Source: Candidatus Pantoea varia
GTDB taxonomy: Bacteria > Pseudomonadota > Gammaproteobacteria > Enterobacterales > Enterobacteriaceae
Length of the DNA stretch: 64,000 bases
Reading direction: 5' to 3'
NCBI RefSeq assembly: GCF_900115075.1
Contig: NZ_FOVG01000001.1
Span: 1,550,001 to 1,614,000, forward strand
The translations under genes were made by a program, and so were the position numbers. Shown in pieces: positions 41,141 through 49,910 of the stretch (position 1 is its first letter; each line of letters begins with the position of its first letter). Under the pieces are notes generated by a model, which was given only the letters and a program-made list of their open reading frames with translations, made no database searches and had not been told where the DNA came from.

Positions 41141-44100
41141 ATGCCCGAACAGACTCGTTATACCCTGCCCGTTAAATCCGGCGATCACCGTCAGCTCGGC
41201 CAGTTAATCGGCGCTGCGCACGCGGTGGAGTGTGCCAGCATTACCGAACGCCATGCTGGTCCGGTATTGATGATTACCCCCGATACCCAAACCGCCCTGC
41301 GTCTGCTGGATGAGATCCGCCAGTTTACCGATCTGCCGGTGGCACACCTCGCCGACTGGGAAACGCTGCCCTACGACAGCTTCTCACCGCATCAGGATAT
41401 TATCTCTGCGCGCCTGTCGACCCTCTACCAGCTGCCGGTAATGCAGCGCGGTATGCTGATCATGCCGGTCAATACACTGATGCAGCGTGTCTGCCCGCAC
41501 AGTTTCCTGCACGGCCATGCGCTGGTGATGAAACAGGGACAAAAACTGTCACGCGACCGCCTGCGCGATCAGCTTGAGCAGGCGGGTTATCGCCATGTCG
41601 ATCAGGTGATGGAGCACGGTGAATACGCTACGCGCGGCGCCCTGCTCGACCTGTTCCCGATGGGCAGCGATCAGCCCTATCGCATCGACTTTTTTGATGA
41701 TGAGATCGACAGCCTGCGCCTGTTCGACGTCGACAGTCAGCGAACGCTGGAAGCGGTGCCGGAGATTAACCTGCTGCCTGCGCATGAGTTCCCCAGCGAC
41801 AAAGCCGCCATCGAACTGTTCCGCAGCCGCTGGCGCGAAAATTTTGATGTGCGCCGCGAGTCGGAGCATGTCTATCAGCAGGTCAGTAAAGGCACGCTGC
41901 CAGCGGGCATCGAATACTGGCAGCCGCTGTTTTTTGAACAGCCGTTACCCAGCCTGTTCAGTTATCTGCCGGATAATACCCTGATTGTGAACTGCGGCGA
42001 CCTGGAAGGCAGCGCCAGCCGCTTCTGGCAGGATGCCGAGGCGCGCTATGAAAATCGCCGCGTTGATCCGATGCGTCCACTGCTGGAGCCAGTCACCCTG
42101 TGGCTGCGTCCGGATGCATTAATGGGTGAGCTGAAAGCCTGGCCGCGCATCCAGATGACCAATGAAGTGCTGCCCGCCAAAGCCGCGAATACCAACCTCG
42201 GTTATACCCCGCTACCTGACCTGACCGTTCAGGCGCAGGCCAAAGCGCCGCTCGATCACCTGCGTCAGTTTATTGAAGCCTTCAGCGGTGCGGTGATCTT
42301 CTCAGTAGAAAGTGAAGGCCGTCGCGAGAGCCTGCAGGAGTTACTGGCCCGCATTAAACTGCGTCCTCAGCCGGTGCATCGGCTTGATGAAACCGTCGAA
42401 GATCGTTTCAGCCTGATGATTGGTGCCAGCGAGCGCGGCTTCATTGATACCCTGGGCAACCGGGCGCTGATTTGCGAAAGTGATCTGCTGGGCGAACGCG
42501 TCAGCCGTCGCCGTCAGGATACCCGCCGCACCATCAATCCGGACATCCTGATCCGCAACCTGGCGGAGCTGAGTCCCGGCCAGCCGGTAGTGCATCTGGA
42601 GCACGGTGTCGGTCGCTATATCGGCCTGACTACGCTGGAAGCGGGCGGCATTGAGGCGGAATACCTGATGCTCTCCTACGCCAACGACGCAAAACTCTAT
42701 GTGCCGGTTTCGTCGCTGCACCTGATCAGCCGCTATGCGGGTGGCGCGGACGATAACGCCCCGCTGCATAAACTGGGCAGCGATGCCTGGTCACGCGCAC
42801 GGCAGAAAGCGGCGGAGAAAGTACGTGATGTGGCGGCTGAACTGCTGGATATCTATGCTCAGCGCGCCGCCAAAACTGGCTTTGCCTTTAAGCATAATCG
42901 TGAGCAGTATCAGCTGTTCTGCGAAAGCTTCCCGTTTGAAACCACACCGGACCAGGCGCAGGCAATCAACGCGGTGCTGAGTGATATGTGCCAGCCGCTG
43001 GCGATGGACCGTCTGGTGTGCGGCGACGTCGGCTTCGGTAAAACCGAAGTGGCAATGCGCGCTGCGTTTCTGGCGATTGAAAACCATAAACAGGTGGCCG
43101 TGCTGGTGCCGACCACCCTGCTGGCACAGCAGCACTACGATAACTTCCGCGATCGCTTCGCTAACTGGCCGGTTCGCATTGAGATGCTGTCCCGTTTCCG
43201 TACCGCCAAAGAGCAGACGCAGGTATTGGAACAGGCCAGCGACGGCAAGATCGACATTTTAATCGGCACCCATAAGCTGCTGATGAGCAATCTCAAATGG
43301 CACGATCTCGGCCTGCTGATTGTTGATGAAGAGCACCGCTTCGGGGTGCGTCACAAAGAGCGCATCAAGGCGATGCGTGCCGATGTGGACATTCTGACCC
43401 TGACCGCCACGCCGATCCCGCGTACCCTGAATATGGCCATGAGCGGCATGCGCGATCTCTCGATTATCGCCACACCGCCTGCCCGCCGCTTAGCGGTGAA
43501 AACCTTTGTGCGTGAATTTGACGATCTGGTGATCCGCGAAGCGATCCTGCGTGAGGTTTTGCGTGGCGGCCAGGTCTACTACCTCTACAACGACGTTGAA
43601 AATATTGAGAAAGCGGCGCAGCGTCTCAGCGATCTGGTGCCGGAAGCGCGTGTCGCGATTGGTCATGGCCAGATGCGTGAGCGTGACCTGGAACGGGTGA
43701 TGAACGATTTTCACCATCAGCGTTTCAACGTGCTGGTCTGTACCACCATTATCGAAACCGGCATCGACATTCCGACCGCCAACACCATCATCATTGAGCG
43801 GGCCGATCACTTTGGTCTGGCCCAGCTGCATCAGCTGCGTGGTCGCGTTGGCCGTTCGCATCATCAGGCTTATGCCTGGCTGCTAACGCCACATCCGAAG
43901 TCGATGACCGCCGATGCGCATAAGCGTCTGGAGGCGATCGCCTCACTGGAAGATCTGGGAGCCGGTTTTGCGCTGGCTACGCACGACCTGGAGATTCGCG
44001 GTGCTGGCGAGCTGCTGGGTGATGAGCAGAGCGGACAGATGGAGACGCTGGGCTTCACACTCTATATGGAGCTGCTGGAGAATGCGGTCGATGCGCTGAA

Positions 44101-44584
44101 AGAGGGTCGCGAGCCGTCACTGGAAGATCTCACCAGCAACCAGACTGAAGTCGAACTGCGGATGCCCGCCCTGCTTCCCGAGACCTTTATCCCGGATGTC
44201 AGCACTCGTCTTTCTCTCTACAAACGCATCGCCAGCGCCGAGGCTGAAGAGGAGTTGCAGGAGCTGAAGGTTGAGATGATTGACCGCTTCGGCCTGCTGC
44301 CCGATCCAGCGCGTAACCTGCTGGAAGTGGCGATTATCCGGCTGAAGGCCCGTGCTGTCGGCCTGCGTAAGATCGAAGCCAGCGACAAAGGCGGTTATTT
44401 CGATTTCGCGCCGAAGAACAAGGTGGATCCAACATGGCTGATTAGCCTGCTGCAGAAAGAACCTCAGCAGTGGAAGCTGGATGGACCGACACGCCTGCGT
44501 TTTACCCGTGAGCTGTCGGAAAGGAAGATTCGTATGGAGTGGGTGCAGGGCTTTGTTTCACAACTGGCTGAGCATCAGGCGTAA
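41141..44584 (+). CDS. mfd: Transcription-repair coupling factor Mfd
   Basis: Mfd removes RNA polymerase stalled at lesions and recruits UvrA. It has 1147 residues with ATG at 41141 (MPEQTRYTLP), the start equivalent to E. coli Mfd; an ATG at 41120 would add seven residues. Domains in order are a UvrB-homology module, the RNA-polymerase interaction domain near VVHLEHGVGRYIGL, the RecG-like translocase with Walker A GDVGFGKTE and Walker B VDEEHRFG, the TRG region around LRGRVGRSHHQ, and a C-terminal UvrA-masking domain. Confidence 0.97.
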   Translation: MPEQTRYTLPVKSGDHRQLGQLIGAAHAVECASITERHAGPVLMITPDTQTALRLLDEIRQFTDLPVAHLADWETLPYDSFSPHQDIISARLSTLYQLPVMQRGMLIMPVNTLMQRVCPHSFLHGHALVMKQGQKLSRDRLRDQLEQAGYRHVDQVMEHGEYATRGALLDLFPMGSDQPYRIDFFDDEIDSLRLFDVDSQRTLEAVPEINLLPAHEFPSDKAAIELFRSRWRENFDVRRESEHVYQQVSKGTLPAGIEYWQPLFFEQPLPSLFSYLPDNTLIVNCGDLEGSASRFWQDAEARYENRRVDPMRPLLEPVTLWLRPDALMGELKAWPRIQMTNEVLPAKAANTNLGYTPLPDLTVQAQAKAPLDHLRQFIEAFSGAVIFSVESEGRRESLQELLARIKLRPQPVHRLDETVEDRFSLMIGASERGFIDTLGNRALICESDLLGERVSRRRQDTRRTINPDILIRNLAELSPGQPVVHLEHGVGRYIGLTTLEAGGIEAEYLMLSYANDAKLYVPVSSLHLISRYAGGADDNAPLHKLGSDAWSRARQKAAEKVRDVAAELLDIYAQRAAKTGFAFKHNREQYQLFCESFPFETTPDQAQAINAVLSDMCQPLAMDRLVCGDVGFGKTEVAMRAAFLAIENHKQVAVLVPTTLLAQQHYDNFRDRFANWPVRIEMLSRFRTAKEQTQVLEQASDGKIDILIGTHKLLMSNLKWHDLGLLIVDEEHRFGVRHKERIKAMRADVDILTLTATPIPRTLNMAMSGMRDLSIIATPPARRLAVKTFVREFDDLVIREAILREVLRGGQVYYLYNDVENIEKAAQRLSDLVPEARVAIGHGQMRERDLERVMNDFHHQRFNVLVCTTIIETGIDIPTANTIIIERADHFGLAQLHQLRGRVGRSHHQAYAWLLTPHPKSMTADAHKRLEAIASLEDLGAGFALATHDLEIRGAGELLGDEQSGQMETLGFTLYMELLENAVDALKEGREPSLEDLTSNQTEVELRMPALLPETFIPDVSTRLSLYKRIASAEAEEELQELKVEMIDRFGLLPDPARNLLEVAIIRLKARAVGLRKIEASDKGGYFDFAPKNKVDPTWLISLLQKEPQQWKLDGPTRLRFTRELSERKIRMEWVQGFVSQLAEHQA

Positions 44585-44638
44585 CGTCCCTGCCCGCGCA
44601 TTACTCAGCTCATCGGTAAAGCGCGGGAAATGGCGATA

Positions 44639-44670
44639 AAAAAAGGCGCATCCCTAAGATGCGCCTTTTT
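44639..44670. terminator. Bidirectional terminator between mfd and ycfJ
   Basis: AAAAGGCGCATC pairs with GATGCGCCTTTT around a short CCTAA loop, with A and T runs on each side. It serves convergent mfd and possibly ycfJ. Confidence 0.88.
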
Positions 44671-44728
44671 CATTACTTCAGTATTACGTTGTGCTGTGTG
44701 GCCGCGAGTGCGGCAAAGCTTTGCCCAA

Positions 44729-45271
44729 TTACGCCTGATCGCCGTTGAGAACCAGCTGACCATTGCGATCCAGTGGAATACGCGTGCCGGGGTCATTTTC
44801 CATACGGATTTTACCCTGTTGATCGCCTATTTTATAGGTCACGTCATATCCCAGTTTTTTCTCTTGTTTGTCATAAACAGTTTTGCAGCGCTGTTCGGTT
44901 GTGGTGTAGGTATCCCGATCCTGCAGTCCGCCCTGGACCTGATTACCGGCATAACCGCCCGCTACCGCACCCGCTACTGTCGCCACATCCCTGCCGCGAC
45001 CGCCACCAAACTGGTGACCCAGCACTCCACCTGCCACTGCACCTAATACAGAGCCAGCAAGACGGTTCTCATCCTGTACGGCCCGACGGTGAGTCAGTGT
45101 GACGTTCCGGCACTCCTGACGGGGCTGTTTAATGCTCTCTTTGATTGGCGTTGCAGACAGTACCTGAGCATATTGAGGACCGCGATCAAACACGTTCATG
45201 CCTGCTACGGCTGCAACACCCAGCGCTGCTGCCACACCAATACCGATACCCGCTAACATTGATTTATTCAC
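44729..45271 (-). CDS. ycfJ: YcfJ-family glycine-zipper protein
   Basis: This 180-residue protein starts with GTG at 45271, which has a strong AGGAGGAA site. It begins with an N-terminal hydrophobic segment (MLAGIGIGVAAALGVAAVAG) and has a glycine-zipper domain (GSVLGAVAGGVLGHQFGGGRGRDVATVAGAV, in parts). Cysteines flank the TTTEQRCKTVYDK region. It closely matches E. coli YcfJ in length and order near mfd. Its role is probably envelope-associated but not established. Confidence 0.92.
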   Translation of the reverse strand: MNKSMLAGIGIGVAAALGVAAVAGMNVFDRGPQYAQVLSATPIKESIKQPRQECRNVTLTHRRAVQDENRLAGSVLGAVAGGVLGHQFGGGRGRDVATVAGAVAGGYAGNQVQGGLQDRDTYTTTEQRCKTVYDKQEKKLGYDVTYKIGDQQGKIRMENDPGTRIPLDRNGQLVLNGDQA

Positions 45272-45706
45272 AGGAAGTTCCTCCTGAAAAGTGTTACCGC
45301 GCAATCCTGCTGCAAAAGCATCCTCGTTAACTGAGGTATAACCGGCGTGCGCGACGCGCCGTGTTTGTTGATATGAAGTTTTACAGATGGACCGAAAATG
45401 CAACATCAGATAAATGGAGGAAATGGGTCGCTTCGCTATCAGGGCCAGCTTTTAGGAGAGTTCTGAGGTGGGAAAAGCAGCAGAGATAACCCAGCAATGA
45501 AGAAGATAATAGCTCTAAAATCAGTGAGATAGTTTCAACCACAAGAAATTTTAGTAACTGAAGAGCGCCAGGCTTATGATCGGGGCGGCCCCGTTTGCTT
45601 ACCACACTTGCGGCATCGGAGGTCATGCGCCACGTATGCGGTTATTACCATAGGCAGGGGAGTACGAGGAGTTCGCGATTTTTTGATGTCGGTATTGGCA
45701 GGCCAG
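45272..45706. other. Intergenic region between ycfJ and the Ail/OmpX-like gene
   Basis: No convincing gene. A minus-strand frame of 81 codons (45381–45626) has no recognisable family. A short GC-rich palindrome (GGGGCGGCCCC) lies near 45580. It marks the boundary between the conserved core and the accessory region to the right. Confidence 0.5.
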
Positions 45707-45732
45707 GCATTCCGGTCAATTAACCGGAATGC
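45707..45732 (-). terminator. Hairpin after Ail/OmpX-like gene
   Basis: GCATTCCGGT (45707–45716) pairs perfectly with ACCGGAATGC (45723–45732). There is no long T run, so termination is probable but not certain. Confidence 0.55.
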
Positions 45733-45749
45733 TTGATCATCTCAACGGC

Positions 45750-46313
45750 TTAAAACCGATAACCTACCGCGATGTTGAAACCATTGATGGCAACATCATC
45801 GTTATATTTTACTCGAGTGCCTTCATAGCCAACACTCACTGAGAGATTACTCATAGGGTTAACGACAACGCCTGCACCGTAGGCAAAAGAGGTTTTACTT
45901 TCGCTATACTCTTCTGAATATTGCGTCAGATAAGATGCTTTTTCATCCACTTTAGTATGGGCAAGACCAATCAAACCATAAAAGCTGACATAGTCATTGA
46001 TACGATACGCCGGGCCAGCCATCAGAGAATAATATTTAACATCTGTTTTACTGTCATATCCACCGATGTCGTCAAAGTAATCATTCCGCTCAGAATAACT
46101 CTCATCGCCTTTCATGTAGCTGAATGATCCGATAACGCTGAGAGGCGAATCCCATTCATAGCGATACTGAACATTGACACCGCGGATGTTTTTAAAGTCT
46201 TCAACTTTGCTTTGCGCATAACCAACCGAGACGGTGTGATTATCAGCCAACGCATTGCTGCCCACGAACAGACCGCCACACAGTAATGCCAGCATCGTCA
46301 TTTTAGATGTCAT
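45750..46313 (-). CDS. Ail/OmpX/Lom-family outer membrane beta-barrel protein
   Basis: This 187-residue outer-membrane protein has a signal peptide ending near SNALAD. It is a predicted eight-stranded barrel, with GVNVQYRYEWDSPLSVIGSFSYMKG in parts, YYSLMAGPAYRINDYVSFYGLIG as the family's central signature, and a C-terminal aromatic (VGYRF). The family includes Ail and OmpX, which act in adhesion and serum resistance. It lies in an AT-rich stretch bordering the CDI region. It is more divergent than core OmpX, so it is probably an accessory paralogue. Confidence 0.88.
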   Translation of the reverse strand: MTSKMTMLALLCGGLFVGSNALADNHTVSVGYAQSKVEDFKNIRGVNVQYRYEWDSPLSVIGSFSYMKGDESYSERNDYFDDIGGYDSKTDVKYYSLMAGPAYRINDYVSFYGLIGLAHTKVDEKASYLTQYSEEYSESKTSFAYGAGVVVNPMSNLSVSVGYEGTRVKYNDDVAINGFNIAVGYRF

Positions 46314-47224
46314 CTCATTAATTCCTTTTCATAATTTAACATTATTACCCTGCGCTTAACGCAGGACTTCGTTCCCTGAATCACCCATACCCGACGGACA
46401 GCATAGAGTTTTTATCAATCCGTCTGTATCGGACAGGAATTTCCTGGAGCGCTCCGCGCCTGATGCTCAGATTGGCCGGAGTGCATCTGTTTATACCCGG
46501 ATGTCTTTAAAGCGGGCTGCCCTGAGTTAATTTTGAATTTAAACTCCAGCCTTAGAAAATGGTATTTTTGCTATTTAAATTTGGCTTATGAAACCAACTT
46601 CACCACAAAAATCATTCTCGCCCACTACTTTTAGTAGCATTATTAGACCAAAAATAATTAGAGGTATCAAGACCTGGTTGCGATACAAAATAAAAATCAC
46701 TGAAAACAATGACTGTATATATACCCAGAAAGCATACTTCCTTATACAATCCAATAACGCAGGATGTTAATGTGGAACAATGCTTCCCAACCCATTCAGA
46801 CACCGAGTTACGGAACCATTTTAATTGACGCCGAATATAAGGGTAGTAATCAGATAACTAACATTTCATCAGCAGGGATACCCCTTTATAACCTTTTTCG
46901 GTAGAGATATGGCTATAATCCGTAAGACAGACTGAAGGCGGCTTGATACGGATTCACAGCATGAAAGTCCGCCCCTAACAGTTATTACAGAAGGCCATAT
47001 GCCGAAGAATTGAACGAAAGGCAGACCGGAGAAAAACAATCTGTTTTTCAGAGGCAGCTCTCAATTTATGTCTTAGCTTTCAGCGAGTTTGCCCGGCAGA
47101 AGGTGTATATTTGAACAGGAGAAAACGGAACAGGAAGAGCGCAACGAGAGATTTTTTAGCGCGGACTGAAGGTGTCTCACCACCAACAGCCCGCTGACCA
47201 CAACTAACTATACGGGAGTTAATT
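46314..47224. other. Long AT-rich intergenic region before symE-like gene
   Basis: About 910 bp without a firm gene. It contains the promoter region of the Ail/OmpX-like gene on the left, and a LexA-like element at 46713–46728 (CTGT-N8-CCAG). An untested 44-codon frame at 46770–46904 follows an AGGA. The right end is the leader of the symE-like gene, where an antisense SymR-type RNA would be expected if the system is conserved. I could not identify one. Confidence 0.5.
46713..46728. promoter_or_regulatory. LexA-box-like element
   Basis: CTGTATATATACCCAG fits CTGT-N8-ACAG except for one base in the right half site, and similar CCAG right halves occur in known SOS boxes. E. coli symE is SOS-controlled, and a symE-like gene lies downstream here, but about 500 bp away. 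The same first 15 bases recur at 21825. Confidence 0.35.
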
Positions 47225-47440
47225 ATGGCTGACACGCATCATAAGCCAGGAACCCGCACGGCCACAACCGCCGCGCATTATTACAAAGTCGGATACCGGC
47301 CTAACAGGGGCCAGCCTAACCCGCTGCCACAGCTGACCATTAAAGGCCGCTGGCTGGAAGCGCTGGGCTTTACGACCGGTCAGAAGATCGAGGTAATCAC
47401 CGGGCCGGGACAGTTGATAATCCGGCTGGCTGGGGTGTAA
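47225..47440 (+). CDS. SymE-family toxin, N-terminal portion
   Basis: This 71-residue protein matches the N-terminal SpoVT/AbrB-like half of SymE: VGYRPN, then LPQLTIKGRWLEALGFTTGQKIEVITGPGQLIIRL. E. coli SymE is an SOS-induced, RNA-cleaving or nucleoid-condensing toxin repressed by antisense RNA SymR. Full SymE is about 110 residues, so the C-terminal part is missing. A matching SymE tail (LSARKEREIIAFIE) lies at 49188–49348 on the same strand. The gene therefore seems split by the TNT/immunity module between them. ATG follows a GGAG site. Whether the short form is active is unknown. Confidence 0.75.
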   Translation: MADTHHKPGTRTATTAAHYYKVGYRPNRGQPNPLPQLTIKGRWLEALGFTTGQKIEVITGPGQLIIRLAGV

Positions 47441-47455
47441 TCGACAAGTAAAGAC

Positions 47456-47477
47456 ATCCCGGCTCGGTAGCCGGGAT
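47456..47477. terminator. Terminator between symE-like gene and Imm63-like gene
   Basis: ATCCCGGCT (47456–47464) pairs perfectly with AGCCGGGAT (47469–47477), flanked by A/T-rich runs. It separates convergent genes and may serve both. Confidence 0.7.
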
Positions 47478-47494
47478 TAATTGAATTAAAAGTA

Positions 47495-47905
47495 TTAGTA
47501 GAGGCTATCGTCGTAAGGACTGGCAGCAAGAGTTTTTTCAATTTCATCTTCTGCTTTTGATTTCCATGACGAATTCATTTTCGTCATTAGCTCAATATAA
47601 TTTGGAAAAGCAATACGCCTTCCATCTCTACCCCCAATACGATTTTCTAATTCATATTGAAATGCGATCTTATAAGCAAGCTCTGACATAATCCAATAAA
47701 GTAGCTCATCTGTTGAATCTGTAACCTTTCTGGAGAACTCATATCCTCTTTCGGAACAAATGTAATTATACCTTTCGTTCTCGAATGAAATATAAGGAGT
47801 TCCATCACCAATAGGAGCTGTACAAAGATTAACTGAAAGCCTTGGCAGGCCTGCTTTGAAAATCAGTTCATCAACTTTCTTTTGCAATTCCTCAATACTT
47901 AGCAT
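47495..47905 (-). CDS. Imm63-like immunity protein for TNT toxin
   Basis: This 136-residue protein starts at ATG 47905, one base past the toxin stop; an upstream ATG at 47932 lacks a ribosome-binding site. GDGTPYISF…YNYICSERGYEF and the late GRDGRRIAFPNYIELM…W…LAASPYDD pattern resemble Imm63 family immunity proteins, which accompany TNT-type toxins. Its AT-rich codon use contrasts with the GC-rich toxin scaffold, as usual for cdiI genes. It should bind and neutralise the toxin tip encoded just upstream. Confidence 0.75.
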   Translation of the reverse strand: MLSIEELQKKVDELIFKAGLPRLSVNLCTAPIGDGTPYISFENERYNYICSERGYEFSRKVTDSTDELLYWIMSELAYKIAFQYELENRIGGRDGRRIAFPNYIELMTKMNSSWKSKAEDEIEKTLAASPYDDSLY

Positions 47906-47906
47906 A

Positions 47907-49283
47907 TTAGTGAACCTCACGGATATATTCATTTTTCAGAAGCCATTCAACATTCACACGCTCTTGCATATTAGGCAGAATCTGAATGCCTCCTCCAGCC
48001 TCACCGAAAGCAGGGGCTATTTTTCCTTGTATGACTGGCAAAGGTTTAATGACCTCATATTCATAATATTTTTCTGCGCCCGCTCCAGGAGCAAGAGCGC
48101 GCTGTTCATAAGGAGTTCCCTTAGGTGCCAGGAAAGACCCACTTGGTTCTCCATACCTATCCAAACGAGTACCTACAGGAAGCGTTGTTTTAACTGGTTC
48201 TTCGGCAAAACCTAATTTTGCAGGCCAGTTCCAGTCTCCACTTTCTTTACGGTATTTATCGTACTGTGACCATCCTGAAGCTTCCTCGTCAGCAGCAATT
48301 CTATTTGGCTCTGCTGTTCTTCCCGTTGAAGGCTGAGATTGTTGTTTAGCTGAACTCTCTTTTGTTGGTTCCTTAATTGCACTCTTCAGCCCATAAGCAC
48401 CAGCCAGAGCGGCAGTCAGTTCCTGAGTTTGCATTGCTGTATCATAACGGCCTGCTGCTGTTTCCCAGCTTACACCGGAGGCCTGTGCTATTGCTGTGAT
48501 GGCTTGGTCGCGGCTGATGCTGCCTGCATCCAGTCCCTGCAAAACACCTTCCAGATTTTTCACATCCTGTGGGTATAAATCTTTGTACAACAATGAGTAG
48601 GTAGCATTTTCACCGTATTTATTCAATGCTTCCTGCGCCGGAACAATTAACGCACCACAGGCCGAACCACCTTTATGACCATCCGTACAGACCGCTTTTA
48701 TCGCTTCATCACGCGCTTTATCTGTCTGATTAATCGTCGCCAGTTCTTTCGCTTCAGCCGGTGTTAACTCCTGTTTCAGGTAGTCGCGCTTCGTCTCCAG
48801 CTGTTTCTTTCTGTCGGCTTCCTGCACGCTCAGCCAGTTATTCTCAACCGCATTTCTCCCCGCCTGCGCGCCCGCCACCGCACTGCCCGCGCTGTCCCCG
48901 GCAACGCCGCCCGCCAGGCCCGCCGCCAGCGTCCCCAGCGCGCTGATGGTCTGCCGCTGCTCCTCACTCAGGTCTTCGCGCTTAACCCCCGGATACATCT
49001 GCTGCGCGATGTACTCGCCCATCGCCGCGCCAGAAGCGCCCGCCAGTGCAGGATTACCCGACGCGTATGACGTCACCGCACCCACCACAGCGTGCGCTAT
49101 CAGGTTCGCCTGAACGTTCACCACGTCCTTTCCGTCCGGGCCTTTGGTGGTCGTCAGCCTGTGTATCTGCTCTGCCAGGTACGGCGCGGCCGCCGGAACT
49201 GTCTGCAGAGCCGGAAGTAGTGACCACGCTGTGCAGGGCCAGCAAAAAGCTGTCGGCCCGAAAAGAGCGGGAAATAATAGCAT
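47907..49283 (-). pseudogene. Orphan cdiA 3' module with TNT (NAD glycohydrolase) toxin tip
   Basis: This is a displaced 3' end of a cdiA gene. Recognisable CdiA sequence begins near 49190 (APYLAEQIHRLTTT); codons before that are antisense to a symE fragment and are not native. A pretoxin domain leads to VENN at 48837–48848. The toxin region after VENN is about 313 residues and ends in a TNT domain (DUF4237): GTRLDRYGEPSGSFLAP, YEQRALAPG, YYEYEVIKPLPVIQG and GGGIQILPN, with the functionally important Gln. TNT toxins destroy NAD+. It has no cdiA N-terminus or secretion signal, so it is silent unless recombined onto cdiA. Its immunity gene follows directly. Confidence 0.82.
48822..48856. repeat. 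VENN-coding segment shared with main cdiA
   Basis: These bases encode the pretoxin/VENN junction and are nearly identical to 55586–55620 in the main cdiA, differing at only a few positions. Such short shared blocks permit exchange of toxin tips by recombination. Confidence 0.65.
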
Positions 49284-49348
49284 TTATTGAACTAACTACT
49301 GTGCCGAAGAATATTCATTACGGATTAGTGGGATGGCTACCGCTCTAG
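49188..49348 (+). pseudogene. SymE C-terminal fragment
   Basis: Plus-strand reading PPELSAEPEVVTTLCRASKKL then SARKEREIIAFIELTT matches the SymE C-terminus (LSARKxxxVxxFI). It ends with a stop at 49346. It has no start of its own and lies antisense to the artificial 5' end of the TNT-module frame. Combined with the N-terminal piece at 47225–47440 it would make a near full-length SymE, which suggests an insertion split the gene. Confidence 0.75.
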
Positions 49349-49402
49349 GGTAATTAGTTGGTTGTTAAATAAAAATCACAGCCGCGAGGGCCAGGATATG
49401 AA

Positions 49403-49843
49403 CTAGCACTTAATACCCTTAAAAAATTCTTCAATATCAATATAATACTTCCAACTCTCAGCGGCGGAGAACTTTGATATTTCGTATAACCCCCTTACTT
49501 TGCCAATGTAGATTTCCGGAAAGTCGCACCCCCGGGATGCGAATCTCAAACAATGTCCTCTACGGTAATTGTACATTTGATCGACCAGGTCATCGTCGTC
49601 AACATCCATAGTGTCATAAGAGTAATGGACGTTTTCTGCTAATGATTTATAAATTATTATCTCAATTGGAAGTTCATCTTCTCTAATTTCTCTTTCGTGT
49701 TTTAAAAACCAACCTATAAATTCATTAACATCAACTTTCCCTAAAAAAAGAGAATGATTTATATCGTTCCCCACAACTGATAGATCAATTAATTGGATCC
49801 CATCATTCTCTTTATATTTTTTAACTATTAATCTATTCATCAA
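49403..49843 (-). CDS. Orphan immunity-like protein
   Basis: This 146-residue acidic, AT-rich gene resembles cdiI-type genes in size, composition and position but has no recognised family. It follows the Imm42-like gene by about 70 bp. No toxin tip lies directly in front of it, so it may protect against a toxin carried by neighbours or be the remnant of a lost module. The core GKVDVNEFIGWFLKHE and C-terminal YYIDIEEFFKGI suggest an alpha/beta fold, nothing more. Confidence 0.6.
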   Translation of the reverse strand: MMNRLIVKKYKENDGIQLIDLSVVGNDINHSLFLGKVDVNEFIGWFLKHEREIREDELPIEIIIYKSLAENVHYSYDTMDVDDDDLVDQMYNYRRGHCLRFASRGCDFPEIYIGKVRGLYEISKFSAAESWKYYIDIEEFFKGIKC

Positions 49844-49910
49844 TAGCCTTTAATAAATTTATTGTATTCAACTTCAAGTTTATTAAATTCAAGCAATCAA
49901 AATCATTAAT

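Noticed and set aside
45381..45626. 81-codon minus-strand frame between ycfJ and the Ail/OmpX-like gene
   Set aside because: It is considered as a transposase or regulator remnant, but no motif supports either; left as intergenic.
46588..46803. Small frames on both strands in the AT-rich region right of the Ail/OmpX-like gene
   Set aside because: They overlap each other, lack ribosome-binding sites and show no protein family pattern.
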